A stretch of 55,938 bases of DNA. Source: an uncultured Collinsella sp. Lineage in GTDB: Bacteria > Actinomycetota > Coriobacteriia > Coriobacteriales > Coriobacteriaceae. The position numbers and the translations under genes are program-made. Below the pieces are notes generated by a model. That model was not told the origin of the DNA and did not search any database. It saw only the letters and a program-made list of their open reading frames with translations. The DNA lies in assembly GCA_958350755.1 (NCBI GenBank), contig CATWID010000010.1:1-55938 (forward strand), read 5' to 3'. This document shows, piece after piece, positions 1-8,207 of the stretch (position 1 is its first letter; every line of letters starts with the position of its first letter).

Positions 1-8
1 TGTTTCAC

Positions 9-114
9 GGAGGACCCCCAGGCGGGCCGGGGTGTAACCTCCGTGCTCAAACATTCTCGCTTCGCTGCGAAACTGCGCGCGGAGGTTACACCCCGGCCCG
101 CCTGGGGGTCCTCC
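9..114. repeat. Long perfect inverted repeat (35-bp arms)
   Basis: Arms at 9-43 and 80-114 are exact reverse complements over 35 bp, separated by a 36-bp loop that holds a small inner palindrome (TTCGCTGCGAA). No gene lies in it. It would form a very stable hairpin on either strand. Elements of the same shape but unrelated arm sequence occur at 8106-8177 and 51307-51401. It could act as a bidirectional terminator, but there is no T-run. Confidence 0.85.
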
Positions 115-157
115 TGCGCGCAATCAGCCCGTCGTTTAGAACGGAATAAAAGTTTGC

Positions 158-190
158 GAGGCCCTGGCCATTTGGCCAGGGCCTCGTTTT
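158..190 (+). terminator. Rho-independent terminator
   Basis: A perfect 12-bp stem (GAGGCCCTGGCC at 158-169 with its complement at 174-185) closes a 4-nt loop and is followed by GTTTT. It probably ends a plus-strand gene lying left of the window. Confidence 0.7.
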
Positions 191-193
191 GTA

Positions 194-275
194 AGGATGA
201 TTTTTCTGGGACGGGGATTAAATAATCATTCGGTACACAATGATTATTTAATCCCCGTCCCAGAAAAATCATCCT
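194..275. repeat. Palindromic GGGACGGGG element (35-bp arms)
   Basis: Arms at 194-228 and 241-275 are perfect 35-bp reverse complements around a 12-bp loop. The arm core is TTTTTCTGGGACGGGGATTA. Partial copies of the core occur at about 290-302 (minus sense, next to the LysR stop) and about 4873-4890 (plus sense). Dispersed palindromes like this are often REP-like, but no RAYT transposase is visible in the window. Confidence 0.8.
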
Positions 276-308
276 CGAAGTAACTAAAAGAGCCCCGTCC
301 CAGGTGAG

Positions 309-1220
309 CTAGGTGAGAAGCTGGGCCATGGCGTTGACGAATTTTTGTACTTGGAGGGTTGGCTCGAGCGGGTAGTGTAGAAAGACCGGCACTTCGCGGC
401 CGCATAGGAACGGCATGCCCACAAAAGCCGGGTGCACGCCCGACCATGCGCCGCAGGTGAGCACCGCGTCGCCCTTTTCCTCCGCCTCGTTAAAGAGTGC
501 AAAATCAAAGCTGTCCACGTCGATCACGTCCACGCCGCCGTCGGCCAAAAGGTCGATGCGCAGGCTGTCCATGGCGTCGTTGCCGTGGCGTAGTACGCGC
601 AGACGCATACCCTCCAAGTCGGCGACCGTAATGCGATTCTTGCGCGCCAGCGGGCTCGTGCGCGGCAGATCGATATAAAACGGCACGTTGACAATGCGGA
701 GCTTTTGGCAGGCATCACCCCAACGTGGGGTTGAAAAACTCGATTGCACCACATCGACCTCGCGGCCCAAGCTGCGCATGACGGTCTCGCGCTCGTCGTA
801 AAGGTCCCCCACCGGCACAATCTCAAAACGCAAGCGCGGCTCCATGTCGTGCACCTGCGGCCACAGCGCGAGCGTGTGGCGCCCCGGGCACATCATCGAT
901 ACGCCCAGGCGCACCGCACCGCCATCGCCCGCCGCTCGCCGGGCGCGGCGCAACGCGTCCTCGGACTGGCGCATGATCAAGCGCGCATCGTCTACCAGCA
1001 GCGCGCCCGCCGGCGTCACTTTGACGCCCGAGTGCGAGCGTTCGAACAGCGTGATGCCGAACTCGGCCTCGAAGCCCGAAACCTGCTTGACGAGTGCCGG
1101 CGTCGACACGCGCAGCTTTGCCGCGGCACGCGAGAAACTTCCCAGCTCCGCGGCGGCCGAAATAGCGTCAAGTCGTCGATCGTACACGTCAATCTCCCGT
1201 TTTCGCACGCGCGGGCGCAC
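309..1220 (-). CDS. LysR-family transcriptional regulator
   Basis: About 303 residues, normal for LysR-type regulators. The N-terminal winged helix-turn-helix (about residues 15-75) contains GSFSRAAAKLRVSTPALVKQ, followed by a linker helix and a periplasmic-binding-like effector domain (about 100-300). It is divergent from the SDR/MFS/dehydrogenase genes at 1421-4754, separated by about 200 bp, so it probably controls them in response to the substrate or an intermediate. The start is uncertain: an internal GTG a few codons downstream (within IDVYDRR) is possible. The effector is unknown. Confidence 0.88.
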   Translation of the reverse strand: MRPRVRKREIDVYDRRLDAISAAAELGSFSRAAAKLRVSTPALVKQVSGFEAEFGITLFERSHSGVKVTPAGALLVDDARLIMRQSEDALRRARRAAGDGGAVRLGVSMMCPGRHTLALWPQVHDMEPRLRFEIVPVGDLYDERETVMRSLGREVDVVQSSFSTPRWGDACQKLRIVNVPFYIDLPRTSPLARKNRITVADLEGMRLRVLRHGNDAMDSLRIDLLADGGVDVIDVDSFDFALFNEAEEKGDAVLTCGAWSGVHPAFVGMPFLCGREVPVFLHYPLEPTLQVQKFVNAMAQLLT

Positions 1221-1420
1221 AGCACCGCAGGGGGTCGTTTTCGCAGGTCACGCGCTCAATTGAGAACAAACCTCAATGCATAGTATAAACCTATGGTTAA
1301 TGCCATTCTAACAAATATGCAATTCACCTGCGCAAATGCAAAGCATACGATAACCAGCGAAAACCACGTGGGTCGGTTAATGGGAGCGACCCACCGGGAG
1401 GCACAAGAAGGGAAGTTCCT

Positions 1421-2302
1421 ATGAGCAATTGGCTTAAGCTCGAGGGCGATGTCTGCGCCGTGACCGGCGCGCTCGGCGGTATGGGCGTCGAGATTTGCCG
1501 CGAGTTCGCCCGCAACGGCGCCAACGTCGTCATGCTCGACCTGGACGAGGAGAAGGTCAAGGCCGCTGCCGCCGACCTTGCTGCCGAGTTTGGCATCCAC
1601 GCCGAGGGCTACAAGATGAACGCCACCGACGAGGCCGAGGTTCAGGCCGCCGTCGACGCCACCATCGCCAACTTCGGCCGCGTCGACGTTCTCGTCAACA
1701 CCGCCGGCATTCTGCGCTTCGCAGCCATGGAGGACCTGCCGCTCTCCGACTGGAACGAGGTCATCAACGTCAACCTCACCGGCTACTTCATCACCTCGCA
1801 GCGCTTTGGTCGCGAGATGATCAAGGCCGGCCAGGGCCGCCTGGTTCACATCTCCACCGTCGCCAGTCACTCCCCCGAAACGTTCTCGGGCGTGTACAGC
1901 TCCACCAAGGCGGGCGTCAACATGATGTCCAAGATGCTGGCTGCCGAGTGGGGTCCCTACGGCGTGCGCTCCAACTGCGTCGAGCCCTGCTTCGTCAAGA
2001 CCCCCATGTCGGCAAGCTTTTACGCCGATCCCGAGGTCGAGAAGAGCCGCAGCCGCCTCATCGCCACGCGTCGCATCGGCGAGGTCAGCGATATCGCCAA
2101 CGCCGTCATGTTCCTGGCGTCCACGCGCTCAGACTTTACCACCGGCGACGCCATCAAGGTCGACGGCGGCTTCTCCAACATGATGGGCGACCTCACCGCC
2201 AAGCCCGGCGGCCGCCGCGCCTTTGCCGACAACTACCTCAAGAACAAGGGCGTCGAGCTCTGGTCCGATGAGTCCGGCGTCGCAAAGCCGACTGACCAGT
2301 AA
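1421..2302 (+). CDS. SDR-family NAD(P)-dependent oxidoreductase
   Basis: About 293 residues. The Rossmann glycine motif TGALGGMG (about 16-23), an NTAG motif in place of NNAG, the catalytic Ser (STVAS) and YSSTK (Tyr-x3-Lys) are all present, so it is a classical short-chain dehydrogenase/reductase. The acidic LDLDEE after beta-2 suggests NAD preference (inference). A purine-rich RBS (AAGAAGGGAAG) precedes the ATG. It is longer than the usual 250 residues because of a C-terminal tail. It is probably co-transcribed with the MFS carrier and the Gfo/Idh dehydrogenase, suggesting oxidation of an imported polyol or sugar acid. The substrate cannot be told from sequence. Confidence 0.9.
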   Translation: MSNWLKLEGDVCAVTGALGGMGVEICREFARNGANVVMLDLDEEKVKAAAADLAAEFGIHAEGYKMNATDEAEVQAAVDATIANFGRVDVLVNTAGILRFAAMEDLPLSDWNEVINVNLTGYFITSQRFGREMIKAGQGRLVHISTVASHSPETFSGVYSSTKAGVNMMSKMLAAEWGPYGVRSNCVEPCFVKTPMSASFYADPEVEKSRSRLIATRRIGEVSDIANAVMFLASTRSDFTTGDAIKVDGGFSNMMGDLTAKPGGRRAFADNYLKNKGVELWSDESGVAKPTDQ

Positions 2303-2386
2303 ACCAGCCCGGTAGAAAGGGGCGCGGGGCAAGCACCTCAGCGGCGTTTGCCCCTCCCCTCCCCCGTATCGATTAGAAAGAGTCCA

Positions 2387-3643
2387 ATGGCTTCCACCAA
2401 CTCCAACAAGGGTCGCGCCGTCGTGCTTTCCGCCGCGTGCGTCACCATGTTCTTCATCAGCTCCATCGCGCTGTATTCCGTTGTGAGCAAGAACCTGCTC
2501 GCCGTCTATCCCGAGTGGTCCAGCGCTCTTACCTGGGCCTTCCCGGTCTTTCAGACCATCATGGCCGTGACGGGCATCTTCGCCGGCCGCATCTCCGATA
2601 AGATCGGCCCGCGCAACGTCGTGATCGCTGCCGCCGTGTGCTACGGCGTGGGCTGGTTCATGTCCGGCACCGTCACCGAGCCGTGGCAGTTCTACCTGTG
2701 GTTCTCGCTCGTCGCCGCCATCGGCAACGGCCTGGGCTACAACCCCGCACTCACCACCGGCCAAAAGTGGTTCATCGACAAAAAGGGCCTCGCCTCCGGC
2801 ATCACCCTGGCCGCTTCGACCGCCGGCCCCGCCGTGCTGTCCCCGGTGCTCGCCTCGCTGCTCATCCCGAGCCTTGGCATCTTTGGCGCCCTTAAGGCAC
2901 TCGGCGTCATCTTCTTTGTGGCGATCGCCGCCTCCGCCCTGTTCCTGAAGGCCCCCGAGGCCGGTTGGCTGCCCGAGGGCTTCGAGGCCCCCAAGGGCGG
3001 CGCGCACGCCGGCACCTTCGGCGACCTCACCCCGGGCGAGATGGTCAAAACCCCGCGCTTCTGGGTCCTCATCGCCACCTTCGCCTTCGCCGCCACCGCG
3101 GGCACCCTGCTCGTGGGCAAGGTTGCCTCCATCGCCGCTGTCCAGCTCTTCGCCGACCCCACGAGCGCCGCGGCCGTCGCCCTCGGCGGCGTGGTCGTCT
3201 CCGTCAACACCTGCGCCAACCTGGTCGGCCGTCTGTCCTTTGGCCAGATCATCGACAAGCTCGGCGCCTACAAGTCGCTGCTCATCAGCCTTGTCGTCAC
3301 CATCGTCGCGCTCGTCATCATGTCGATGAGCTTTACGCAGAGCATGTTCTTTGTGGCGCTCGCCCTGCTCGGCTTTAGCTTTGGCGCCCTGCTCGTCATC
3401 TACCCGCCGCTCACCGGTGGCGCCTTCGGCACCAGCAACATCGGTGTCAACTACGGCATCATGTTCCTGGGCTACGCCGCCTCTACCTGGATCAGCCAGC
3501 CCATCACCGCCGTGCTGTATCACGCCGAGGCCGGCAGCGCCGCCTACCAGCAGTCCTTCTACGGCGCCATTGTGATTGCCGCCATCGCCGTCGTGCTCAC
3601 CGTCTACATGATGGTCTCCGACAGCAAGAAGAAGTCCGCTTAG
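2387..3643 (+). CDS. MFS transporter (oxalate/formate-antiporter-like)
   Basis: About 418 residues with roughly 12 hydrophobic segments and the usual central loop. The GRISDKIGPRN loop after TM2 is the MFS signature motif, and the overall shape resembles the OFA (oxalate/formate antiporter) subfamily of organic-anion carriers. I chose ATG 2387, preceded by GATTAGAAAGAG, over an in-frame ATG at 2348, whose extra 13 residues (MPLPSPVSIRKSP) are not membrane-like and have no RBS. It lies 84 bp after the SDR gene and 70 bp before the Gfo/Idh gene, so it is the likely uptake step of that module. The cargo is unknown. Confidence 0.88.
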   Translation: MASTNSNKGRAVVLSAACVTMFFISSIALYSVVSKNLLAVYPEWSSALTWAFPVFQTIMAVTGIFAGRISDKIGPRNVVIAAAVCYGVGWFMSGTVTEPWQFYLWFSLVAAIGNGLGYNPALTTGQKWFIDKKGLASGITLAASTAGPAVLSPVLASLLIPSLGIFGALKALGVIFFVAIAASALFLKAPEAGWLPEGFEAPKGGAHAGTFGDLTPGEMVKTPRFWVLIATFAFAATAGTLLVGKVASIAAVQLFADPTSAAAVALGGVVVSVNTCANLVGRLSFGQIIDKLGAYKSLLISLVVTIVALVIMSMSFTQSMFFVALALLGFSFGALLVIYPPLTGGAFGTSNIGVNYGIMFLGYAASTWISQPITAVLYHAEAGSAAYQQSFYGAIVIAAIAVVLTVYMMVSDSKKKSA

Positions 3644-3653
3644 TTTTACCGAT

Positions 3654-3684
3654 GTGACATGAGGGACCGTCCCTTTGTCACATT
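3654..3684. repeat. Dispersed palindrome of TGTGACA...TGTCACA type
   Basis: An intergenic palindrome with outer arms TGTGACA/TGTCACA and inner arms AGGGAC/GTCCCT around a single C. A related element lies at 30777-30809, and a similar hairpin with a different outer arm at 28284-28322. It sits between the MFS and Gfo/Idh genes and could form an mRNA hairpin there. Confidence 0.65.
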
Positions 3685-3713
3685 CCACCAGCCACCAGCA
3701 TTAAGGAGTCGAA

Positions 3714-4754
3714 ATGTCTGAGCTCAACCCCGTCCGCATTGCCGTCATCGGCGCCGGCGCCATGGGCCGCAACCACATCCGCTTTGTCACCGAGGAGCCC
3801 GAGGCCGAGCTCGTCGCCATCGCCGACGCCTTTGAGGGCGCCCGCGCCACGGCCGAGGCTGCCGGCGTGCCGTTCTTTACCGATCCCGCCCAGATGATGG
3901 ACGAGGTCAAGCCCGAGGCCGTCATCATCGCCACCCCCAACGACCTGCACCTGGGCGTTGCCCGCGAGGCCATCAAGCGCAACATCGTGCCGCTGGTCGA
4001 AAAGCCGATCTCCAACGACCTCGAGGATGCCCAGGCTTTCGCCGCCGAGGCCGAGACCGCCGGCGTGCCCGTGCTCGTGGGTCAGCACCGTCGCCACAAC
4101 CCCTTCGTCAACAAGGCCAAGGAGATCATCGAGTCCGGCGAGCTGGGCAAGCTCACCGTGTCGAGCTTCCACTACATGATCTATAAGAATGACGAGTACT
4201 TCGATGTCGAGTGGCGCCGCAAGAAGGGTGCCGGCCCGATCCTGGTTAACCTGGTTCACGACGTCGACCTGCTCCGCTATCTGCTGGGCGAGCCCGTTGC
4301 CGTCCAGGGTATGCAGTCCAGCGCCGCCCGCGGTTTTGAGACTGAGGACTCCGCCGTGGTCAACGTCCGTTTTGCCGATGGCGCGCTCGCAAGCATGACC
4401 ATCTCCGATGCCACCGCCAGCCCCTGGAACTGGGAGGCCACCGCTCGCGAGGACCCGCAGTACCGTCCCTTCGACGCCGACGCCTACTTTATCGGCGGAA
4501 CCTTGGGCGCCCTTTCGCTGCCCCGCCTGCACCAGTTCTCCTACGACGGCGCCTCCAACTGGCACAAGCCGCTGCAGATGGAGATTCCGGCCGTCGACCC
4601 GGCGCTGCCGCACAAGATGCAGCTCAAGCACTTTGTGAAGGTCGTCCGCCGCGAAGTTGAGCCCGTCGTAACCCCCGCCGATAACGTCAAGACGCTCACG
4701 CTTCTCAACGCCATCAAGGAGGCCGCCGAGACCGGCCAGCTCGTCGAGCTGTAA
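3714..4754 (+). CDS. Gfo/Idh/MocA-family oxidoreductase
   Basis: About 346 residues. The N-terminal Rossmann domain (GAGAMGRNHIRF, about residues 11-22) is followed by the conserved EKPI lysine motif (about 96-99) and the GFO_IDH_MocA C-terminal domain with a NLVHDVDLL segment carrying the usual catalytic-region His. This is the inositol/sugar dehydrogenase superfamily, which oxidises ring hydroxyls of sugars or cyclitols with NAD(P). A strong RBS (AAGGAGTCGAA) precedes the ATG. With the SDR and MFS genes it would make a short catabolic module. The exact substrate is unassigned. Confidence 0.9.
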   Translation: MSELNPVRIAVIGAGAMGRNHIRFVTEEPEAELVAIADAFEGARATAEAAGVPFFTDPAQMMDEVKPEAVIIATPNDLHLGVAREAIKRNIVPLVEKPISNDLEDAQAFAAEAETAGVPVLVGQHRRHNPFVNKAKEIIESGELGKLTVSSFHYMIYKNDEYFDVEWRRKKGAGPILVNLVHDVDLLRYLLGEPVAVQGMQSSAARGFETEDSAVVNVRFADGALASMTISDATASPWNWEATAREDPQYRPFDADAYFIGGTLGALSLPRLHQFSYDGASNWHKPLQMEIPAVDPALPHKMQLKHFVKVVRREVEPVVTPADNVKTLTLLNAIKEAAETGQLVEL

Positions 4755-4826
4755 TGCCTTGAGAGCGGCCGCGGCAGAAACCCCATGCCGAGTCCCTCGG
4801 TCCGCCACAAATAAGCCCCTCTTCTT

Positions 4827-4863
4827 TGCCCCGCGAGCAGCCTCCTGCCCGCGGGGCATTTTG
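4827..4863 (+). terminator. Rho-independent terminator after the Gfo/Idh gene
   Basis: Stem TGCCCCGCG (4827-4835) pairs with CGCGGGGCA (4850-4858), followed by TTTT. It ends the SDR/MFS/Gfo-Idh transcript. Confidence 0.8.
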
Positions 4864-4936
4864 CTACGTTTCCAATGATTTTCTGAGACGGGGGGCCTTT
4901 TTGCACCTCGGCTTGATTCGTTCGCCACGGAATGAG

Positions 4937-5070
4937 CCTATCTACTACGTTTAACCAATCACCCTCATCCATACCGAATTTCGCGAAATAAAAACTGCAG
5001 GTAAACGGCTTGCCGATCTTCGGAAAACCCAGGTATGGCCAGCCCCTACGGTTCAAACGTAGTAGATAGG
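4937..5070. repeat. Widely spaced inverted repeat upstream of tex
   Basis: CCTATCTACTACGTTT (4937-4952) and its exact complement (5055-5070) flank 102 bp without a convincing gene. The spacer is less GC-rich than the genes. It resembles a non-autonomous mobile palindrome (inference). It lies just before tex. Confidence 0.7.
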
Positions 5071-5174
5071 CCGCTTTCGTGGTTCCGCGCCAAAACAGTC
5101 TTTTTTGGGCGAAGTGGCAGGTGGTATCCTTGGTAGCTCTGTGCTGCAAACGCACCTTAAACGCAAGGAGTCCC

Positions 5175-7322
5175 ATGGATCTTATCGCCCAGCTCGCTCG
5201 CGAGCTCAACCTTAAGGCCGCCAACGTCGAGGCGGCTGTCAAGCTCATCGACGAGGGCAACACCATCCCCTTTATCTCGCGCTACCGCAAGGAGGCCACG
5301 GGCGGCATGGATGACGTCGCCCTGCGCGCCCTCGACGAGCGCCTGTCATACCTGCGCAATCTTGAGCAGCGTAAAGAGGACGTCATTCTGCTCATCGACG
5401 CCCAGGGCAAGCTCACGCCCGAACTCGAGCAGCAGATTCGCGAGGCCACGCAGCTCCAGCGTGTCGAGGACCTCTACAAGCCCTACCGCAAAAAGCGCAT
5501 GACCCGCGCGCAGAAGGCCCGCGAGGCCGGCCTGGAGCCACTCGCCAACATGATCATCATGCAGGCTTCGGCCAAGGGCAGCGCGCTCGACGCCGCCGCG
5601 GACTACGTCAACGAGGAGGCCGGCTTCGACACGCCCGAGAAGGCGCTCGCCGGCGCCGCCGACATCGTGGCCGAGACGGTGGCCGAAGATCCCGAGAACG
5701 TCGCCGACCTGCGCGCCTTTACGCAAAACACCGCCGACATCGTCGTCGAGGCCACCGACCCCGCCGAGAAGACCCCCTACGAGCCCTACTACAACTTTGA
5801 CGAGCCGTTGCGCCGTATACCCAACCACCGCGTGCTGGCTATCGACCGCGGTGAGCGTGAGGGCAAGCTCCGCGTGCGCGTGAACGTCGACGGCGCTGCC
5901 GCTACGGCACGCCTCGGCAGCCGCTGGCCCCGTCGCCAGGGCGTGTTTGCTCCCGTCTTTAATGCCGCCATCGCCGACGGCTACAAGCGCCTTATGGCCC
6001 CCTCCCTGGAGCGCGAGGCCCGCGCCAAACTCACCGTTCGTGCCCAGACCGAGGCCATCAACGTCTTTGCCAAGAATCTCGAGGGCCTGCTCTCGGCACG
6101 CCCCGTGCACGGTGCCCGCGTGCTCGCGCTCGACCCGGGCTACCGCACCGGCTGCAAGGTCGCCGTCATGGACGAGACCGGCAAGCTGCTCGACCACGGC
6201 GTGGTCTACCCCACCAAACCGCGCCACGACGTCGCCGGCACCAAGCGCGAGCTCGCCCGCCTCGTCAAAAAGGACGGCGTCAACACCATCGTCATCGGCA
6301 ACGGCACCGCCAGCCGCGAGACCGAAGAAGTCGTCTCGGAGTTCATTGCCGAGCAGGCGCCCGGGTTGCGCTACACCATCGTCAACGAGGCCGGCGCATC
6401 TGTGTACTCCGCCTCCGAGCTCGCCAGCCAGGAATATCCCGACCTGGACGTCACCGTGCGCGGCGCCATGAGCCTGGGCCGCCGCCTGCAAGACCCGCTG
6501 GCAGAGCTCGTCAAGATTCCGCCCCAGTCCATCGGCGTGGGCCAGTACCAACACGACCTTGACCAGGCCGAGCTCTCGCGCACCCTGGGCCACGTGGTGG
6601 AGGACGTCGTCAACCGCGTGGGCGTCGACGTCAACACCGCGAGCGCAAGCCTGCTGGGATACGTATCGGGCATCACGCCGAGCGTGGCAAAGAACATCGT
6701 GGCGTACCGCGAGGAAAACGGCGCCTTTACCGATCGCCGCCAGCTTAAGAAGGTCCCCAAACTTGGACCCAAGGCATATCTCAACGCCGCGGGCTTTTTG
6801 CGCATCAGCGGCGGTAAGAACCCGCTCGACGCGACAAGCGTCCACCCCGAGAGCTACGAGGTGGCCACGGCCGTCCTGGAGCGGGCCGGCGTTGCGGCAA
6901 GCGAGCTCAGCCGCGGCGGCGTGCCCGACATCGAGCGCCGTCTGGGCAGCATTTCGGCACTGGCAAGCGACCTGGACTGTGGCACCCTGACGCTCATCGA
7001 CATTGTCAACGAGCTCAAGAAGCCCGGTCGCGACCCGCGCGACGACGCGCCCGAGGTGGTCTTTAGCCGCTCGGCACTTTCTATTGACGACCTGGAGCCC
7101 GGCATGGAGCTCAAGGGCACGGTGCGCAACGTCGTCGACTTTGGCGCCTTCGTCGACGTGGGCGTGCACCAGGACGGCCTCGTGCACATCTCCAAGCTGG
7201 CCAGCCGCTTCGTCAAGCACCCCAGCGACGTGGTGCGCGTCGGCGACACGGTGAAGGTATGGGTAGAAAAGGTCGATCGCGACCGCAAAAAGATCTCCCT
7301 CACCATGGTGCGGGGCAAATAA
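5175..7322 (+). CDS. tex: Tex-family RNA-binding transcription accessory protein
   Basis: About 715 residues. The domain order is that of Tex: helical N-terminal Tex domain, YqgF/RNase H-like fold with ALDPGYRTGCK (about 320-330), helix-hairpin-helix region (KVPKLGPKAYLNAAGF, near 530-545), and a C-terminal S1 domain (GTVRNVVDFGAFVDVGVHQD, about 640-710). Tex binds nucleic acid and influences transcription and ribosome-linked processes. ATG 5175 was chosen because it has the RBS GCAAGGAG and starts MDLIAQLARELNL, the usual Tex start. An upstream in-frame ATG at 5079 adds 32 atypical residues. It stands alone between terminators. Confidence 0.95.
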   Translation: MDLIAQLARELNLKAANVEAAVKLIDEGNTIPFISRYRKEATGGMDDVALRALDERLSYLRNLEQRKEDVILLIDAQGKLTPELEQQIREATQLQRVEDLYKPYRKKRMTRAQKAREAGLEPLANMIIMQASAKGSALDAAADYVNEEAGFDTPEKALAGAADIVAETVAEDPENVADLRAFTQNTADIVVEATDPAEKTPYEPYYNFDEPLRRIPNHRVLAIDRGEREGKLRVRVNVDGAAATARLGSRWPRRQGVFAPVFNAAIADGYKRLMAPSLEREARAKLTVRAQTEAINVFAKNLEGLLSARPVHGARVLALDPGYRTGCKVAVMDETGKLLDHGVVYPTKPRHDVAGTKRELARLVKKDGVNTIVIGNGTASRETEEVVSEFIAEQAPGLRYTIVNEAGASVYSASELASQEYPDLDVTVRGAMSLGRRLQDPLAELVKIPPQSIGVGQYQHDLDQAELSRTLGHVVEDVVNRVGVDVNTASASLLGYVSGITPSVAKNIVAYREENGAFTDRRQLKKVPKLGPKAYLNAAGFLRISGGKNPLDATSVHPESYEVATAVLERAGVAASELSRGGVPDIERRLGSISALASDLDCGTLTLIDIVNELKKPGRDPRDDAPEVVFSRSALSIDDLEPGMELKGTVRNVVDFGAFVDVGVHQDGLVHISKLASRFVKHPSDVVRVGDTVKVWVEKVDRDRKKISLTMVRGK

Positions 7323-7331
7323 GCCGCTGCA

Positions 7332-7372
7332 GGCGCTCGGCGGGCCCCATTCCGCCGAGCGCCTCTCCTTCT
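7332..7372 (+). terminator. Rho-independent terminator after tex
   Basis: A perfect 13-bp stem AGGCGCTCGGCGG (7332-7344) pairs with its complement (7353-7365) around an 8-nt loop, followed by a short pyrimidine run. Confidence 0.75.
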
Positions 7373-8105
7373 AAAACGATTTGGCGATATCCCGAAGTGC
7401 GAGACGCCGTTTCCGCTAATCATCACCTGCAATTTTTGAGATATTCGGCCTCGCTGGGCCGCGATAACACTTCTTCAAAGTGCAAGCTCAACAAATAGGC
7501 ATCAGATATTCCACAAACGTCCCATATCTGCACCCGCAGAGGTGCGGTACGGGACGTTTTTCAGCCATATTGGCAATCTTGACGGCACTCTGAGGCCGAA
7601 TATCTCGATTTCTGTTGGTGGGACACTTATGGGCACGAGCCGCAAAGACCTCGTTTGCCCGGTAGAGCTGTTCAACCACGTCAAGCATGAGATCTTGCAT
7701 GCGCGGAACAAAGGGATAATCGAAGGGTCTTGGGCGACTTGCGCGTCGCCCCGAACACATAGCCGGCAGGGTCCTTTGCCTTGGCGATGACTGCCAACTC
7801 GGGGCCGGATCGTTTTCGATACTTGATAGATATGGATTAGAAGATCATTAGATTACAGGTTGATCCATAATGCGGAACCGCGTTGTCCACGCGATGCCGT
7901 CGGAGCCCACGCCGCCGTCCGAGGTGACGCCGGCCGCGTAACACGAATCGTCATCCGGCGAACGAAGCCGCCAGTGGCACGCGGCGTTGCCATCCGAGCC
8001 CAGCCCCATTACTGCCCGAGACAGTTGGCGGGGTAGCACTGTCGACCCCCATCGGAATAAAGGTAGCGATTCAGCTCAGGACCTACCGACGGGTTCGTGT
8101 CGGCA
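7373..8105. other. Intergenic stretch without an intact gene
   Basis: No ORF here has a credible RBS together with family features. An imperfect hairpin at about 7515-7559 (AAACGTCCC...GGGACGTTT) is followed by TT and could be a second plus-strand terminator. Short ORFs on both strands at 7488-7790 look non-coding. The stretch 7848-8039 (minus) resembles a decayed protein domain and is listed separately. Confidence 0.5.
7848..8039 (-). pseudogene. Possible remnant of a WLRSP-type (DUF6273-like) domain
   Basis: The minus-strand reading contains CHWRLRSPDDDSCYAAGVTS followed by DGGVGSDG. This recalls the (W)WLRSP...AAYVxSDGSV pattern of a C-terminal domain common in gut-bacterial surface or phage-associated proteins. 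No RBS or N-terminal part is visible and the open stretch is only about 63 codons. I read it as a decayed fragment. The assignment rests on pattern memory only and is weak. Confidence 0.3.
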
Positions 8106-8177
8106 GCCCCGGCCTTTCCTTTGCCTAGCGCGACCCTCGCGAAGCGCGTGAGCGATAGGGAAAGGAAAGGCCGGGGC
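8106..8177. repeat. Long inverted repeat downstream of the first transaldolase gene
   Basis: GCCCCGGCCTTTCCTTT (8106-8122) and its exact complement (8161-8177) enclose a 38-bp loop with an internal CGCGA/TCGCG-type palindrome. It lies 30 bp beyond the minus-strand stop of the transaldolase gene and may terminate it. The architecture matches the elements at 9-114 and 51307-51401. Confidence 0.75.
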
Positions 8178-8207
8178 GAACAACCCGCGGCGCAGCCAGT
8201 GTTCGCG

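Noticed and set aside
2129..3688. 519-codon minus-strand ORF opposite the MFS gene
   Set aside because: It is a shadow of the GC-rich MFS gene: Gly/Asp/His-rich with no family motif and no RBS.
5346..7220. 624-codon minus-strand ORF opposite tex
   Set aside because: Antisense shadow of tex; composition is that of reverse-read GC-rich coding DNA.
7488..7790. Small genes on either strand in the tex-transaldolase gap
   Set aside because: Overlapping frames on both strands, no convincing RBS, no hydrophobic or motif pattern.
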